This document shows, in pieces, positions 10,676-19,403 of a stretch of DNA of 64,000 nucleotides; position 1 is the first letter of the stretch, and every line of letters begins with the position of its first letter. The notes beneath the pieces are model-generated. The model had not been told where the DNA came from and did not search any database. It saw only the letters and a list, made by a program, of their open reading frames with translations. The stretch lies in contig NC_015677.1 of NCBI RefSeq assembly GCF_000215705.1, positions 2,244,001-2,308,000 on the forward strand, given 5' to 3'. The DNA is from Ramlibacter tataouinensis TTB310. GTDB taxonomy: Bacteria > Pseudomonadota > Gammaproteobacteria > Burkholderiales > Burkholderiaceae_C. The position numbers were made by a program, and so were the translations under genes.

Positions 10676-11733
10676 GGCTGGAAAAGCGCAACGCCGCTTC
10701 CCCCCTGGCCCTGGTGCTGGCGCCCTTCGGCGCCATCGGCTTCACCCTGGTCGTCAGCTCGCTGCTGGTCCTGTGGGCCGGCGCGCCGGTGGGCCCCACC
10801 TGGGGCCATCTGCTGCGCGGCGGCTTCGGCTCCGTCTTCGCCTGGACCGAGACGCTGACCCGCGCCACGCCCCTGGTCCTGACCGGCCTGGCGGCCACCG
10901 TGGCCTTCAAGGCGCGGCTGTTCAACATCGGCGCCGAAGGCCAGCTGTACGCCGGCGCGCTGGCCGCCGTCGCCGTGGGCGGCCTGCATGGCGGCGAAGG
11001 TTTGGGCCTGCCGGCGGTGCTGCTGTTCCCCCTGATGGTGCTGGCCGCCGCGGCCGCCGGCGCCCTCTTGCTGCTGGGCCCGGCCCTGATGAAGGCGCGT
11101 CTCGGCGTGGACGAGGTCGTCACCACCCTGCTGCTCAACTTCATCGTCCTGCTGGGCGTCTCGGCCCTGCTGGACGGCCCCATGAAGGACCCCACGGCCA
11201 TGGGCTGGCCGCAGAGCGTCGCGCTCCAGCCCGAGCTGGAGCTGGGCCGACTGGTGGAAGGCGCCCGCGTCCACACCGGCCTGCTGGCGGCCGCCGCGCT
11301 GGGGGTGGCGCTGTGGGCGCTGCTGAAGTTCACGACCTTCGGCTTCGACATCCGCGCCCTGGGCGCCAACGCGCGCGCCGCCGCCTTTGCCGGCGTGCCG
11401 GTCACGCGCACGGTGATGGGCGTCGCCCTGCTCTCCGGCGCGCTGGCCGGGCTGGCCGGCGCGGTGGAGGTGGCCGGCCGCACCGGCTACGTCACGCTGG
11501 ACATGTCGCCGGGCTACGGGTACAGCGGCATCGTCATCGCCATGCTGGCCGGACTGCACCCCCTGGGCGTGCTGGCGGCGGCCGTGTTCGTGGCCGGCGT
11601 GCTGGTGGGCGCGGACAGCATGAGCCGCGCCATCGGCGTGCCCAACTACATCGCCGACGTGATCGTGGCCGCCTCGCTGCTGTCGGTGCTGGTGGCGGCG
11701 CTGCTGGCGCAGTACCGGATCCGCTGGCGATGA
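10672..11733 (+). CDS. Nucleoside ABC transporter permease 1
   Basis: A 353-residue inner-membrane permease of the BPD_transp_2 family (NupB/YufP-like). It has about eight to ten hydrophobic segments with the family blocks LFNIGAEGQLYAGAL, GVDEVVTTLLLNFI and the C-terminal GYGYSGIVIAMLAGLHPLGV. The translocation loop FNIGAEGQ sits near residue 85. It is coupled by ATGA on both sides to the ATPase and the second permease, so the four products should be made together as one importer. Confidence 0.9.
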   Translation: MRLEKRNAASPLALVLAPFGAIGFTLVVSSLLVLWAGAPVGPTWGHLLRGGFGSVFAWTETLTRATPLVLTGLAATVAFKARLFNIGAEGQLYAGALAAVAVGGLHGGEGLGLPAVLLFPLMVLAAAAAGALLLLGPALMKARLGVDEVVTTLLLNFIVLLGVSALLDGPMKDPTAMGWPQSVALQPELELGRLVEGARVHTGLLAAAALGVALWALLKFTTFGFDIRALGANARAAAFAGVPVTRTVMGVALLSGALAGLAGAVEVAGRTGYVTLDMSPGYGYSGIVIAMLAGLHPLGVLAAAVFVAGVLVGADSMSRAIGVPNYIADVIVAASLLSVLVAALLAQYRIRWR

Positions 11734-12653
11734 CCGACCTGTACGACATCCTGGCCAACCCCGCCTTCTGGGTGGCCGTGCTGCGCATCGCCACGCCGCT
11801 GATCCTGGGCACGCTGGGCGTGCTGCTGTGCGAGCGCGCCGGCGTGCTGAACCTGGGCATCGAGGGCATCATGGTGGCCGGCGCCTTCACCGGCTGGCTG
11901 GCGGTGTACGCCGGCGCGCCGCTGTGGGCGGGCGTGGCGGTCGCCGCGGGCTGCGGCCTGCTGTTCGGCCTGCTGCACGCCTGGCTGACCGTGGGGCTGG
12001 CGCTGTCGCAGCACGTGGCGGGGCTGGGCATCACGCTGCTGGCCACCTCGCTGAGCTACTACGGCTACCGCGTGAGCTTTCCCAAGGTGAACACGCCGCC
12101 GACCATCCAGCCCTTCCAGCCCATGGAGCAACTGGACATCCCGGTGCTGCAGGCGCAGACGCCGCTCACGCTGCTGGCCCTGCTGCTGGTGCCGCTGGTC
12201 GCCTGGGTGCTGTACCGCACGCCGGTGGGCCTGGCCCTGCGCATGGTGGGCGAGAACCCGCAGGCCGCCGAGAGCCAGGGCGCGTCGGTCCTGGCGCTGC
12301 GCACCGGCGCCATCGCGGCCGGCTCGGCGCTGATGGGCGTGGCCGGCGCCTTCCTCACGCTCAGCGCGTTCAACTCGTTCTACTTCAACATGGTCAACGG
12401 CCGCGGCTGGATCTGCGTGGCCCTGGTCGTGTTCGCCAGCTGGAGGCCCGGCAAGGCGCTGCTGGGCGCCCTGCTGTTCGCGTTCTTCGACGCGCTGCAG
12501 CTGCGCCTGCAGCAGGCCGGCGACGCGCTGCTGCCCTACCAGGTGTACCTGATGCTGCCCTACCTGCTGTCCATCCTGGCGCTGGTGCTGGTGGCGCGGC
12601 GCGCGGCCTACCCGAAGGCGCTGATGAAGCCTTATCGCAAGGGGGAGCGCTAG
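11730..12653 (+). CDS. Nucleoside ABC transporter permease 2
   Basis: A 307-residue permease partner (NupC/YufQ-like). It has multiple membrane helices and the conserved LCERAGVLNLGIEGIMVAGAF block near residues 32-53, GLGITLLATSLSYYGYR and a C-terminal GRGWICVALVVFASW stretch. It ends the transporter operon with a TAG, and the next gene lies on the opposite strand. Together with the genes from 8154 this is a complete BMP-type importer with no missing component. Confidence 0.9.
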   Translation: MTDLYDILANPAFWVAVLRIATPLILGTLGVLLCERAGVLNLGIEGIMVAGAFTGWLAVYAGAPLWAGVAVAAGCGLLFGLLHAWLTVGLALSQHVAGLGITLLATSLSYYGYRVSFPKVNTPPTIQPFQPMEQLDIPVLQAQTPLTLLALLLVPLVAWVLYRTPVGLALRMVGENPQAAESQGASVLALRTGAIAAGSALMGVAGAFLTLSAFNSFYFNMVNGRGWICVALVVFASWRPGKALLGALLFAFFDALQLRLQQAGDALLPYQVYLMLPYLLSILALVLVARRAAYPKALMKPYRKGER

Positions 12654-12703
12654 CGTGGGCCTGCGCCGCGGCTCGCCCTCAGCGATTGCACCGTTGCCGC
12701 CCG

Positions 12704-13078
12704 TCAGCGCGCCGGCGGTTCGACGCCGAAGAAGCCGACCACGCGGGCGATGCGGCCGTCCACGTCCAGGTCCATGAAGTCCACGCCGGCGACCACCGCC
12801 TCGCCCTCGGGGCTGAGCAGCCGCCAGCCGTAGCGCAGGAACTGGTGGTGCGCGTCCAGGGCGGTGCTGCGACCGAAGCGGTGGCCGGGGAACTGCGCCA
12901 GCAGCGTGGCCCCTTGGTCGCTGATGCCGGCATGGCCGGTGGATTCGAACGGCGGGTCCACCAGGCGGCCGTGCTCGCTCCAGACCTGGCGCACCAGGGC
13001 CATGCGCCGGGCCGCGTCGGGCTCGCAGTAGGCGGCCAGGTAGGTGTCGACCATCTTTTCCAGGGCGGGGATGTTCAT
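12704..13078 (-). CDS. SnoaL/NTF2-like small protein
   Basis: A 124-residue protein with the NTF2-like fold pattern: an N-terminal helix pair (MNIPALEKMVDTYLAAYCEPDAARRMALVRQVW), then HGRLVDPPFESTGHAGISD and a run of beta strands ending in IARVVGFFGVEP. Such proteins act as small hydrolases, isomerases or binding domains; no catalytic set can be assigned here. A good RBS (GAGGAG) precedes the ATG. It is divergent from the broken AraC regulator at 13148, which may once have controlled it. Confidence 0.7.
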   Translation of the reverse strand: MNIPALEKMVDTYLAAYCEPDAARRMALVRQVWSEHGRLVDPPFESTGHAGISDQGATLLAQFPGHRFGRSTALDAHHQFLRYGWRLLSPEGEAVVAGVDFMDLDVDGRIARVVGFFGVEPPAR

Positions 13079-13147
13079 CGTGGGCTCCTCGAAGTGAAAG
13101 GGTGGGATCAGTGATGCCCATTCTTCGAGCCGCCCTGTTCGTCGTCG

Positions 13148-13755
13148 ATGACCTTGCAGGTCATGCCTTATCCTGAGGCGATGCCCGATCTCACCGTCCC
13201 GACATCGCCGATGCCGCACGTGGTGCTCGAGCGCTGGCAGCATGACACCGCACACGCCGACGCCATCAGGGTGCTGCCCGACGGCTGCTGCGACCTGATC
13301 GTGCGCATGGACGTCCACGGCATGGCCGAGTGGCAGGTGTCCGCCCTCGCCCACGGCCCCCTGGACGTGCGCAGCAGGGCGGGCGACCGCTGGTGGGGCT
13401 ACCGCTTGCAACCGGGTGCGAGCCTGGACGCGGCGGCGCTGCGAACCGCAGCCCAGGCACTATGGCGCGGGCTGCGGGTGCCGGCAGGGTGGGCGTCTCC
13501 GAGCGCAGCCTGGAGCGCACCACCGCACGCGCTACCGGCCAGCCGCCGCGCTACTGGCGTTCGCTATCGCGTGTGCGGCGGGCGGCAATGGCCTTGCGTT
13601 CGCCCGCGTCGCTGGCCGAGATCGCTGCCGACCATGGCTATGCCGACCAGGCTCACTTCAGCCGTGAGTGTCTGCGTTGGCTGGGCCAGTCCCCGGCACG
13701 GCTGCGTGCCTCGCCCAGGCTGCTGGCGGTGGTCGCACAGTCCGGCTACGGCTGA
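13148..13755 (+). pseudogene. Broken AraC-family transcriptional regulator
   Basis: The first part (frame from 13148) encodes an N-terminal ligand-type domain with DGCCDLIVRMD and WWGYRLQPGA, typical of AraC proteins carrying a DUF6597-like domain. The DNA-binding part is read in another frame (the frame ending at 13755): GVSERSLERTTARATGQPP, then SLAEIAADHGYADQAHFSRE, the second helix-turn-helix of AraC proteins. The switch falls near 13440-13500. The linker of about 40 residues usual for the family is also mostly missing, pointing to a frameshift plus a small deletion rather than one sequencing slip. Several ATGs (13148, 13163, 13181) could be the original start. Confidence 0.75.
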
Positions 13756-14156
13756 CCGGGATCTTGAGGCGCTGGGGGTGCCACCGGCGTGCACAGCTCC
13801 ACCAGCACACCGTTCAAGTCAGCCACGTAGGCGAGCGTCTGGCCCCAAGGCATGGGGGTGGGCGGCTTCACCAACCGCGCGCCCGCCCCCACCGCCCGCT
13901 GCACCGCAGCGGGAACGTCGGCGCAGGTGAAAGCCACCTCGAACACCGGCGCTGCGGCGTCCGCGGGCTGCGGGTTCTTGCCTAGCTCTCGCATCAGCCG
14001 CCGGGAGGAAAACGCCAGCGCAGTGGCACCTGTCTCCAGCTCGGCGTAGTCGCCCGACTCGTGCAAGAAGCGCCGTGCGAGGCCGAAAGCGGCCTCGTAG
14101 AAAGCCAAGGTGCGGGCCACGTCCTCGACATAAACAATGGTGTAAGCGAATCGCAT
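13746..14156 (-). CDS. VOC-family (glyoxalase/bleomycin-resistance-like) protein
   Basis: A 136-residue protein with two beta-alpha-beta-beta-beta repeats: MRFAYTIVYVEDVARTLAFYEAAFGL at the start and AFTCADVPAAVQRAVGAGA in the middle, with GQTLAYVADLNGVLVELCTP at the end. This is the vicinal-oxygen-chelate fold of glyoxalases, dioxygenases and drug-binding proteins. The terminal Glu of VELC and the Glu in YAELETG are plausible metal ligands. Its 3' end overlaps the tail of the broken AraC gene by 10 bases on the opposite strand. The substrate is unknown. Confidence 0.75.
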   Translation of the reverse strand: MRFAYTIVYVEDVARTLAFYEAAFGLARRFLHESGDYAELETGATALAFSSRRLMRELGKNPQPADAAAPVFEVAFTCADVPAAVQRAVGAGARLVKPPTPMPWGQTLAYVADLNGVLVELCTPVAPPAPQDPGQP

Positions 14157-14305
14157 GCACAGCCTCCAGTTTTACGGATCATTGCCAAACCCACAGACTA
14201 GGGCCGCCTGCTGGCGCCGTCTTGAAGGAATCCGCCAACCCGGCTGCGGCCGAGGCCGTGGCATGCTCTTTCAACCCTGACCCACCGCATACCGACACCC
14301 AACCC

Positions 14306-15577
14306 ATGCTCGACCTCCTCATCACCCAGGCCACCCTGCCCGACGGCCGCACCGGCATGTCGGTCGCCGTGCAAGGCGGCAAGATCGTCGACGTCGCGCC
14401 CGGCCTGCAGGCGCCGGCGCACGAGACGGTGGATGCCCAGGGCTGCCTGCTCAGCCCGCCGTTCTGCGACCCGCACTTCCACATGGACGCGACGCTGAGC
14501 TACGGCCTGCCGCGCGTGAACGAGAGCGGCACCCTGCTGGAGGGCATCGCACTCTGGGGCGAGCTCAAGCCGCAGCTCAAGGCCGAGGACATGATCCGGC
14601 GCGCCCTGGCCTACTGCGACTGGGCCGTGGCGCGCGGCCTGCTGGCCATCCGCAGCCACGTGGACACCAGCGATCCCAGCCTGCTGCCGGTGCAGGCGAT
14701 GCTGGAAGTCAAGAAGCAAGTGGCCGGCTACATCGACCTGCAGCTGGTGGCCTTCCCGCAGGACGGCGTGCTGAGGACGCCGGGCGGCGTGGACAGCCTC
14801 AAGCGCGCGCTCGACCTCGGCGTGGACGTGGTGGGCGGCATCCCGCACTTCGAACGCACCATGGCGCAGGGCGCCGAGAGCGTGAAGCTGCTGTGCGAGA
14901 TGGCCGCCCAGCAAGGCAAGCTGGTGGACATGCACTGCGACGAGACCGACGACCCACTGTCGCGCCACATCGAGACGCTGGCCTTCGAAACCCAGCGCCT
15001 GGGCCTGCAGGGCCGGGTGAACGGCAGCCATTGCACCTCCATGCACAGCATGGACAACTATTACGTGAGCAAGCTGCTGCCGCTGATCGCCGAAAGCGGC
15101 GTGAGCGTGGTGGCCAACCCGCTGATCAACATCACCCTGCAGGGCCGGCACGACAGCTACCCCAAGCGCCGCGGCATGACCCGCGTGCCCGAGCTGATGG
15201 CCGCGGGCGTGAACGTCGCCTTCGGCCACGACTGCGTGATGGACCCCTGGTACGGCATGGGCTCGGGCGACATGCTGGAGGTGGCCCACATGGGGCTGCA
15301 CGTGGCGCAGATGACCAGCCGCAAGGGCATCCAGGCCTGCTACGACGCGGTGACCGTGAACGCGGCCAAGGTGATGCACCTGGACGGCTACGGCATCGCG
15401 CCGGGCAAGGACGCCAGCTTCGTGCTGCTGCAGGCGCGGGACGTGGTGGAGGCGATCAGGTTACGGGCCAACCGGTTGAAGGTCTGGAAGAAGGGCCAGG
15501 TGCTCGCGCAGATGGCGGAGGTCCGGGCCCAGACTCACATGCCCAACCGGCCGGCGACGGTGGACTTCCTGCGCTGA
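14306..15577 (+). CDS. codA: Cytosine deaminase-like amidohydrolase
   Basis: A 423-residue amidohydrolase of the cytosine deaminase group. The metal ligands are visible as the HxH pair in DPHFHMDAT, His in DMHCDETDD and Asp in AFGHDCVMDPW; the Glu of HCDETDD is the expected proton shuttle. WYGMGSGDMLEVAHMGLH and the closing DGYGIAPGKDASFVLL block match CodA-type enzymes. Cytosine deaminase yields uracil and ammonia, which would feed the Upp/URC genes 10 kb away. A role on a related ring compound (for example creatinine or isoguanine) is possible. No strong RBS precedes the ATG. Confidence 0.82.
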   Translation: MLDLLITQATLPDGRTGMSVAVQGGKIVDVAPGLQAPAHETVDAQGCLLSPPFCDPHFHMDATLSYGLPRVNESGTLLEGIALWGELKPQLKAEDMIRRALAYCDWAVARGLLAIRSHVDTSDPSLLPVQAMLEVKKQVAGYIDLQLVAFPQDGVLRTPGGVDSLKRALDLGVDVVGGIPHFERTMAQGAESVKLLCEMAAQQGKLVDMHCDETDDPLSRHIETLAFETQRLGLQGRVNGSHCTSMHSMDNYYVSKLLPLIAESGVSVVANPLINITLQGRHDSYPKRRGMTRVPELMAAGVNVAFGHDCVMDPWYGMGSGDMLEVAHMGLHVAQMTSRKGIQACYDAVTVNAAKVMHLDGYGIAPGKDASFVLLQARDVVEAIRLRANRLKVWKKGQVLAQMAEVRAQTHMPNRPATVDFLR

Positions 15578-15585
15578 CGTCCTCG

Positions 15586-18500
15586 TCACTCACCGGGCGA
15601 CCGGCGCTCACGCAAGGCCTCATACAGCCGCCCCGGCCCCATCAAAATGTCCAGCAGCCCCCGCCGGACCCGCTCGGACGCCAGTGCCTGCGCGGTCATG
15701 GATTCATTGGCCGAGCTCGCACCCATGATGGCCTCGATCAGTTGGCTGCCCAGGTCCGGCGAGTTGTGGAACTGGCCCTTGGTGTTGTTCATGGCCTGCC
15801 GCACCAGCAGGTCGGACTCCAGCAGCTTGCCCTTGATCACGTGATTGACGTACACCAGCTTGTCGTCATCCGTCACCTCACCGTCGAACAGCTCGTTTAC
15901 CAGCTCCACGATCTCCGACAGCAACGCCTTCTGCTTGTCCTGCACATCCCCGCCGCCGGCCTCCCCCAGCGGCTGCAACTTGTAGTCGGCGCCAGGTTCG
16001 CTCACTGACAGCGCCAGTCGCCGCCCGCCCAGGTCTTTCAGCCGGTGGTGCGTGAGCACCACTTTCGACAGGTCGATGCCCTCGCGTTCACGCCCGAACT
16101 CCAGCAGCGGCAGCAGCCGCTTGAAGAAGATCGCCCGCTTCTCGATGGCGGTGTTGCCGTAGTCAAACATCTGCGACAGGAAGGCATAGACCCGGCCGAA
16201 GGTGCCCAGGTCGCGCTTGAACAGGATCAGCGCATTCACCGTGTCCTTGGCCTGCTGCGCGGCCTGGCTGTCCACGCCGGCGGTGGCCGATTCAGCCGCG
16301 GCCAGCACCTCGGCCGCCGCCTTGTACCACCGCAGCAGCCGGTCGGCTACCGGTTCGATGGCTGCCACCAGCGCGGCCTGCGTGCCCTTGGGGTCCAGCT
16401 CGGCCCGCGCGACGCGGTCCACCTCGAACTCGTCGTAGTGACCGGTTGCATCCAGCTTGGCGCGCAGGTCGAACACCAGGTTCGGGTCGGTCACGCCGGC
16501 CAGCTCGGCCGTGGCGTAGTAGGTCTTGAACGCCGCCAGCACCTCGTCGGGCTCGTTCACGAAGTCCAGCACGTAGGTCTCGTCCTTGACGCCATGCAGG
16601 CCGCTGTAGGCCCGGTTCAGGCGCGAGAGGGTCTGCACCGCCTGGATGCCGGCCAGCCGCTTGTCCACGTACATGCCGCACAGCAGGGGCTGGTCAAAGC
16701 CGGTCTGGAACTTGTTGGCAACCAGCAGCAACTGGTATTCGTCGGTGGCGAAGGCCTCGCGGATGCCGCGGCCCTTCAGGTTGGGGTTGAGCGCACTGGC
16801 GGCTTCGCTCACGACATCGGGCAGCAGGTCAGGCACGCTCACCTCGCCCGAGAAAGCCACCAGGGTGCGCAGCGGGTAGCCGTTGTCCTGAATGTACTTG
16901 GTCACCGCGAGCTGCCAGCGCACCGCCTCGGCCCGGCTGCCCAGCACCACCATCGCCTTGGCGTGGCCGTCCAGCAGCGGCTGCACGTTCTGGCGGAAGT
17001 GCTCCACCACCACGGCCACCTTCTGGCTGATGTTGTGCGGATGCAGGCGCACCCAGCGCATCAGGCCCTTCATCGCCGTGCTGCGCTCGACCTCCTTCTC
17101 GTCCCACTCCCTGCCTTCGTTCGCCAGCTTGAAAGCCAGCTTGTAAGGTGTGTAGTTGCGCAGCACGTCGAGGATGAAACCCTCTTCGATGGCCTGCCGC
17201 ATCGAATACACATGGAACGGCGCGGGCAGGTTGTCCGGCCCGGCGGGGTGCTCGGGCGAAGGCCGGCGGCCGAACAGCTCCAGCGTCTTGGCCTTGGGCG
17301 TGGCTGTGAAGGCGATGTAGGTGATGCCGGCGGCATTCGCCCGGGCGGCCATCTGGGCGGCCAGCACGACGTCCTCGGCGCTCACGCCGCCCCCGTCGGC
17401 CAGGTCCCTTTGCTCGTCGACGCCCAGCACCTCCTTGAGCTTGGACGCCGCTTCACCGGTTTGCGAGCTGTGCGCCTCGTCCGCGATGACGGCAAAGCGC
17501 TTGCCTTCCTGCGACGCCAGCTCGCTCATCTTCTTGTGGATGGCCGGAAAGGTCTGGATCGTGCACACCACGATCTTCTTGCCGCCCGACAGCGCCTCGG
17601 CCAGCTCGCCGCTCTTGCTGCCGCCCTCGCCCTTGATCGTGGCCACCACGCCGGCAGTGCGCTCGAAGCCGAAGATCGCCTCCTGCAGCTGCGCGTCCAG
17701 CACATTGCGGTCGCTCACCACCAGCACGGTGTCGAACAGCTTCCTGTGCTGCGGATCGTGCAGGTCGGCCAGGAAGTGCGCGGCCCAGGCGATGGAATTG
17801 GTCTTGCCCGAGCCGGCCGAATGCTGGATCAGGTACTTGCCGCCCGGGCCTTCGGCCCGCACGGCGGCCAGCAGCCGGCGCGTGGCGTCGAGCTGGTGGT
17901 AGCGGGGAAACAGCACCGCCTTGACCTGCTTCCTGCCATCGCGCTGCGCCACCAGGTAGCGGCCCAGGATTTCCAGCCAGCTGTCACGCTGCCAGACCTG
18001 CTCCCACAGGTAGGCCGTGCGGTGGCCGTGCGGGTTCACCGGGTTGCCGGCGGCGCCTTCGTTGCCGATGTTGAACGGCAGGAACTGCGTGGCCAGCCCT
18101 TGCAGGCGGGTGGTCATGAAGACGCTGCTGTTGCTCAGCGCGAAATGCACCAGCGCTCCGCGCGGGAAATCCAGCAGCGGCTCGGCCGACGGCTTGCCCT
18201 TGGGCCGTGGCTGCCGATCGTTGCGGTACTGGTCCACGGCATCGTTCACGTCCTGCGTGAAGTTGCACTTGATCTCCACCGTGGCCACCGGCAAGCCGTT
18301 GAGGAACAGCACCAGGTCGATGATGTCGCCGTGGCCGGTGGGCACCTGCCGCACCACGCGCAGCCGGTTGGCGGCATAGCGCGCCTGCAGGTCAGCGTTC
18401 ATCGCCAGCGCGGGCTTGAACTGCGCCAGCTGCAGCGGCTGGCGCAAGCCCAGCATCTCGATGCCGAAGCGCAGCACCTCCAGCGTGCCGCGCTCGTCCA

Positions 18501-18732
18501 GCTGCTTGCGCAGGCGATCCAGCAGCATGGCTTCGGCCGCCGCGCCGTGGTTCTTCGCCAGGGTTTCCCAGGCTTGCGGCTGCGTGCCCTGCACCCAGGC
18601 GAGCAGGTCGGGCGCGTAGAGGGCGCGGGACACGTCGTAGTGCCGGGCGTCGCCTGGCGCATGAAGCCAGCCGCTCGCGGCCAGGTGGGCGCAGATGTCC
18701 TCCTCGAACCGGATTTCCGTGTGCAGGCTCAT
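15586..18732 (-). CDS. hsdR: Type I restriction enzyme, HsdR subunit
   Basis: A 1048-residue HsdR. The N-terminal nuclease domain shows VATVEIKCNFTQDVNDAVDQY (the E-x-K nuclease core) near residue 170. The SF2 motor follows with Walker A QHSAGSGKTNSIAW, DEAH box VIADEAHSSQTG, motif III region YIAFTATPKAKT and motif VI region VQTLSRLNRAY. The C-terminal helical part runs to the end. The start at 18732 is chosen because a perfect AAGGAGG sits upstream; an upstream in-frame ATG adds ten residues. It is the last gene of the operon and cuts DNA as part of the R2M2S complex. Confidence 0.95.
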   Translation of the reverse strand: MSLHTEIRFEEDICAHLAASGWLHAPGDARHYDVSRALYAPDLLAWVQGTQPQAWETLAKNHGAAAEAMLLDRLRKQLDERGTLEVLRFGIEMLGLRQPLQLAQFKPALAMNADLQARYAANRLRVVRQVPTGHGDIIDLVLFLNGLPVATVEIKCNFTQDVNDAVDQYRNDRQPRPKGKPSAEPLLDFPRGALVHFALSNSSVFMTTRLQGLATQFLPFNIGNEGAAGNPVNPHGHRTAYLWEQVWQRDSWLEILGRYLVAQRDGRKQVKAVLFPRYHQLDATRRLLAAVRAEGPGGKYLIQHSAGSGKTNSIAWAAHFLADLHDPQHRKLFDTVLVVSDRNVLDAQLQEAIFGFERTAGVVATIKGEGGSKSGELAEALSGGKKIVVCTIQTFPAIHKKMSELASQEGKRFAVIADEAHSSQTGEAASKLKEVLGVDEQRDLADGGGVSAEDVVLAAQMAARANAAGITYIAFTATPKAKTLELFGRRPSPEHPAGPDNLPAPFHVYSMRQAIEEGFILDVLRNYTPYKLAFKLANEGREWDEKEVERSTAMKGLMRWVRLHPHNISQKVAVVVEHFRQNVQPLLDGHAKAMVVLGSRAEAVRWQLAVTKYIQDNGYPLRTLVAFSGEVSVPDLLPDVVSEAASALNPNLKGRGIREAFATDEYQLLLVANKFQTGFDQPLLCGMYVDKRLAGIQAVQTLSRLNRAYSGLHGVKDETYVLDFVNEPDEVLAAFKTYYATAELAGVTDPNLVFDLRAKLDATGHYDEFEVDRVARAELDPKGTQAALVAAIEPVADRLLRWYKAAAEVLAAAESATAGVDSQAAQQAKDTVNALILFKRDLGTFGRVYAFLSQMFDYGNTAIEKRAIFFKRLLPLLEFGREREGIDLSKVVLTHHRLKDLGGRRLALSVSEPGADYKLQPLGEAGGGDVQDKQKALLSEIVELVNELFDGEVTDDDKLVYVNHVIKGKLLESDLLVRQAMNNTKGQFHNSPDLGSQLIEAIMGASSANESMTAQALASERVRRGLLDILMGPGRLYEALRERRSPGE

Positions 18733-18752
18733 GGCGCCGCCTCCTTGTTGGT

Positions 18753-19082
18753 CTAGCCCCACGAGCGGGTCAGCAGTTCATCCAGGGCATCGGTGATCTG
18801 CTGCCCCTGCTCTGCCAGCGAACCTACCTGCTCGCCCAGCTGGTCAATAGCCACGGACACCATGTCCAGCGGATGGAGAACGACGTCAATCCCCTTGACG
18901 CGGAACACGGGGTTCAGGCGCGAGCCTACCGTGGGACCGGAGCGCGGGAGGGCACTGCGCCGAAGCAGCGGCACCACCACCCGCCTTCGGTAGGCATCGA
19001 ACAAGGATGACTGCACCACCACCACGAACGGGATCGCATCCTTCAGCGGTCCCTTGTTGCGATGGACGTCGAACTGCGGCAC
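18753..19082 (-). CDS. ccdB: CcdB-type toxin
   Basis: A 109-residue CcdB protein, a gyrase poison by family. It begins MPQFDVHRN, continues IPFVVVVQSSLFDAYRRRVVVPLL and ends with a helix of the type that contacts gyrase (ITDALDELLTRSWG), close to F-plasmid CcdB in layout, including the terminal WG shifted by a few residues. It lies 8 bases after the antitoxin gene and 20 bases before hsdR, so toxin, antitoxin and restriction subunit likely share transcripts. Confidence 0.88.
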   Translation of the reverse strand: MPQFDVHRNKGPLKDAIPFVVVVQSSLFDAYRRRVVVPLLRRSALPRSGPTVGSRLNPVFRVKGIDVVLHPLDMVSVAIDQLGEQVGSLAEQGQQITDALDELLTRSWG

Positions 19083-19090
19083 GACCGTGC

Positions 19091-19336
19091 CTACAGCGTG
19101 GAGTGCTCGTCGGCGAACGAACCGACTTTTTCATAAATCTCGTTCCAGCCCGCCGCGCAGGCGGCTGCCCATTGCTGGTGGCTGCCGCGCGCCTGCTGCT
19201 GCTGCGACACATAGTCCGCCAGCAGTTCATCGACCGTGGCCGACAGGTTGGTGCTGTACTGCCGCGCCTGCTCGATCAGGTGTTCGCTCAGGCTCAGGTT
19301 GACGGCGCGCTTGCGCGAAAGGACCGGCTCAGTCAT
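19091..19336 (-). CDS. ccdA: CcdA-type antitoxin
   Basis: An 81-residue CcdA-like antitoxin. The N-terminal ribbon-helix-helix part reads RKRAVNLSLSEHLIEQARQYSTNLSATVDELL, and the C-terminal part (about residues 45-81: QQWAAACAAGWNEIYEKVGSFADEHSTL) is the flexible toxin-binding tail. The ATG at 19336 is preceded by GGGAG. A large palindrome sits directly upstream, consistent with the autoregulation known for CcdAB. Adjacent to ccdB in the standard antitoxin-first order. Confidence 0.88.
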   Translation of the reverse strand: MTEPVLSRKRAVNLSLSEHLIEQARQYSTNLSATVDELLADYVSQQQQARGSHQQWAAACAAGWNEIYEKVGSFADEHSTL

Positions 19337-19339
19337 GTT

Positions 19340-19370
19340 GACTCCCGTGCGCATGCCATGCGCATGAGTC
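19340..19370 (-). promoter_or_regulatory. Palindromic operator-like site upstream of ccdA
   Basis: A nested inverted repeat. Outer arms are GACTC (19340-19344) and GAGTC (19366-19370). Inner arms are TGCGCAT (19348-19354) and ATGCGCA (19358-19364), separated by GCC. It begins four bases upstream of the ccdA start and includes its RBS. CcdAB and similar pairs repress their own transcription by binding such sites; that this is the site here is inference. Confidence 0.6.
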
Positions 19371-19403
19371 GCCAGCATACACGCTCGAGCGGGCGACGTC
19401 ACC

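Noticed and set aside
8154..12653. Reading the importer as a simple sugar (ribose) ABC system
   Set aside because: The binding protein is of the BMP/PnrA type and there are two different permease genes, as in nucleoside importers; RbsB-type binding proteins differ.
16045..18756. A 903-codon open frame on the plus strand opposite hsdR
   Set aside because: It mirrors hsdR codon bias in a GC-rich genome, has a low-complexity His/Gln/Arg/Val composition and no RBS or domain; hsdR on the other strand is clearly real.
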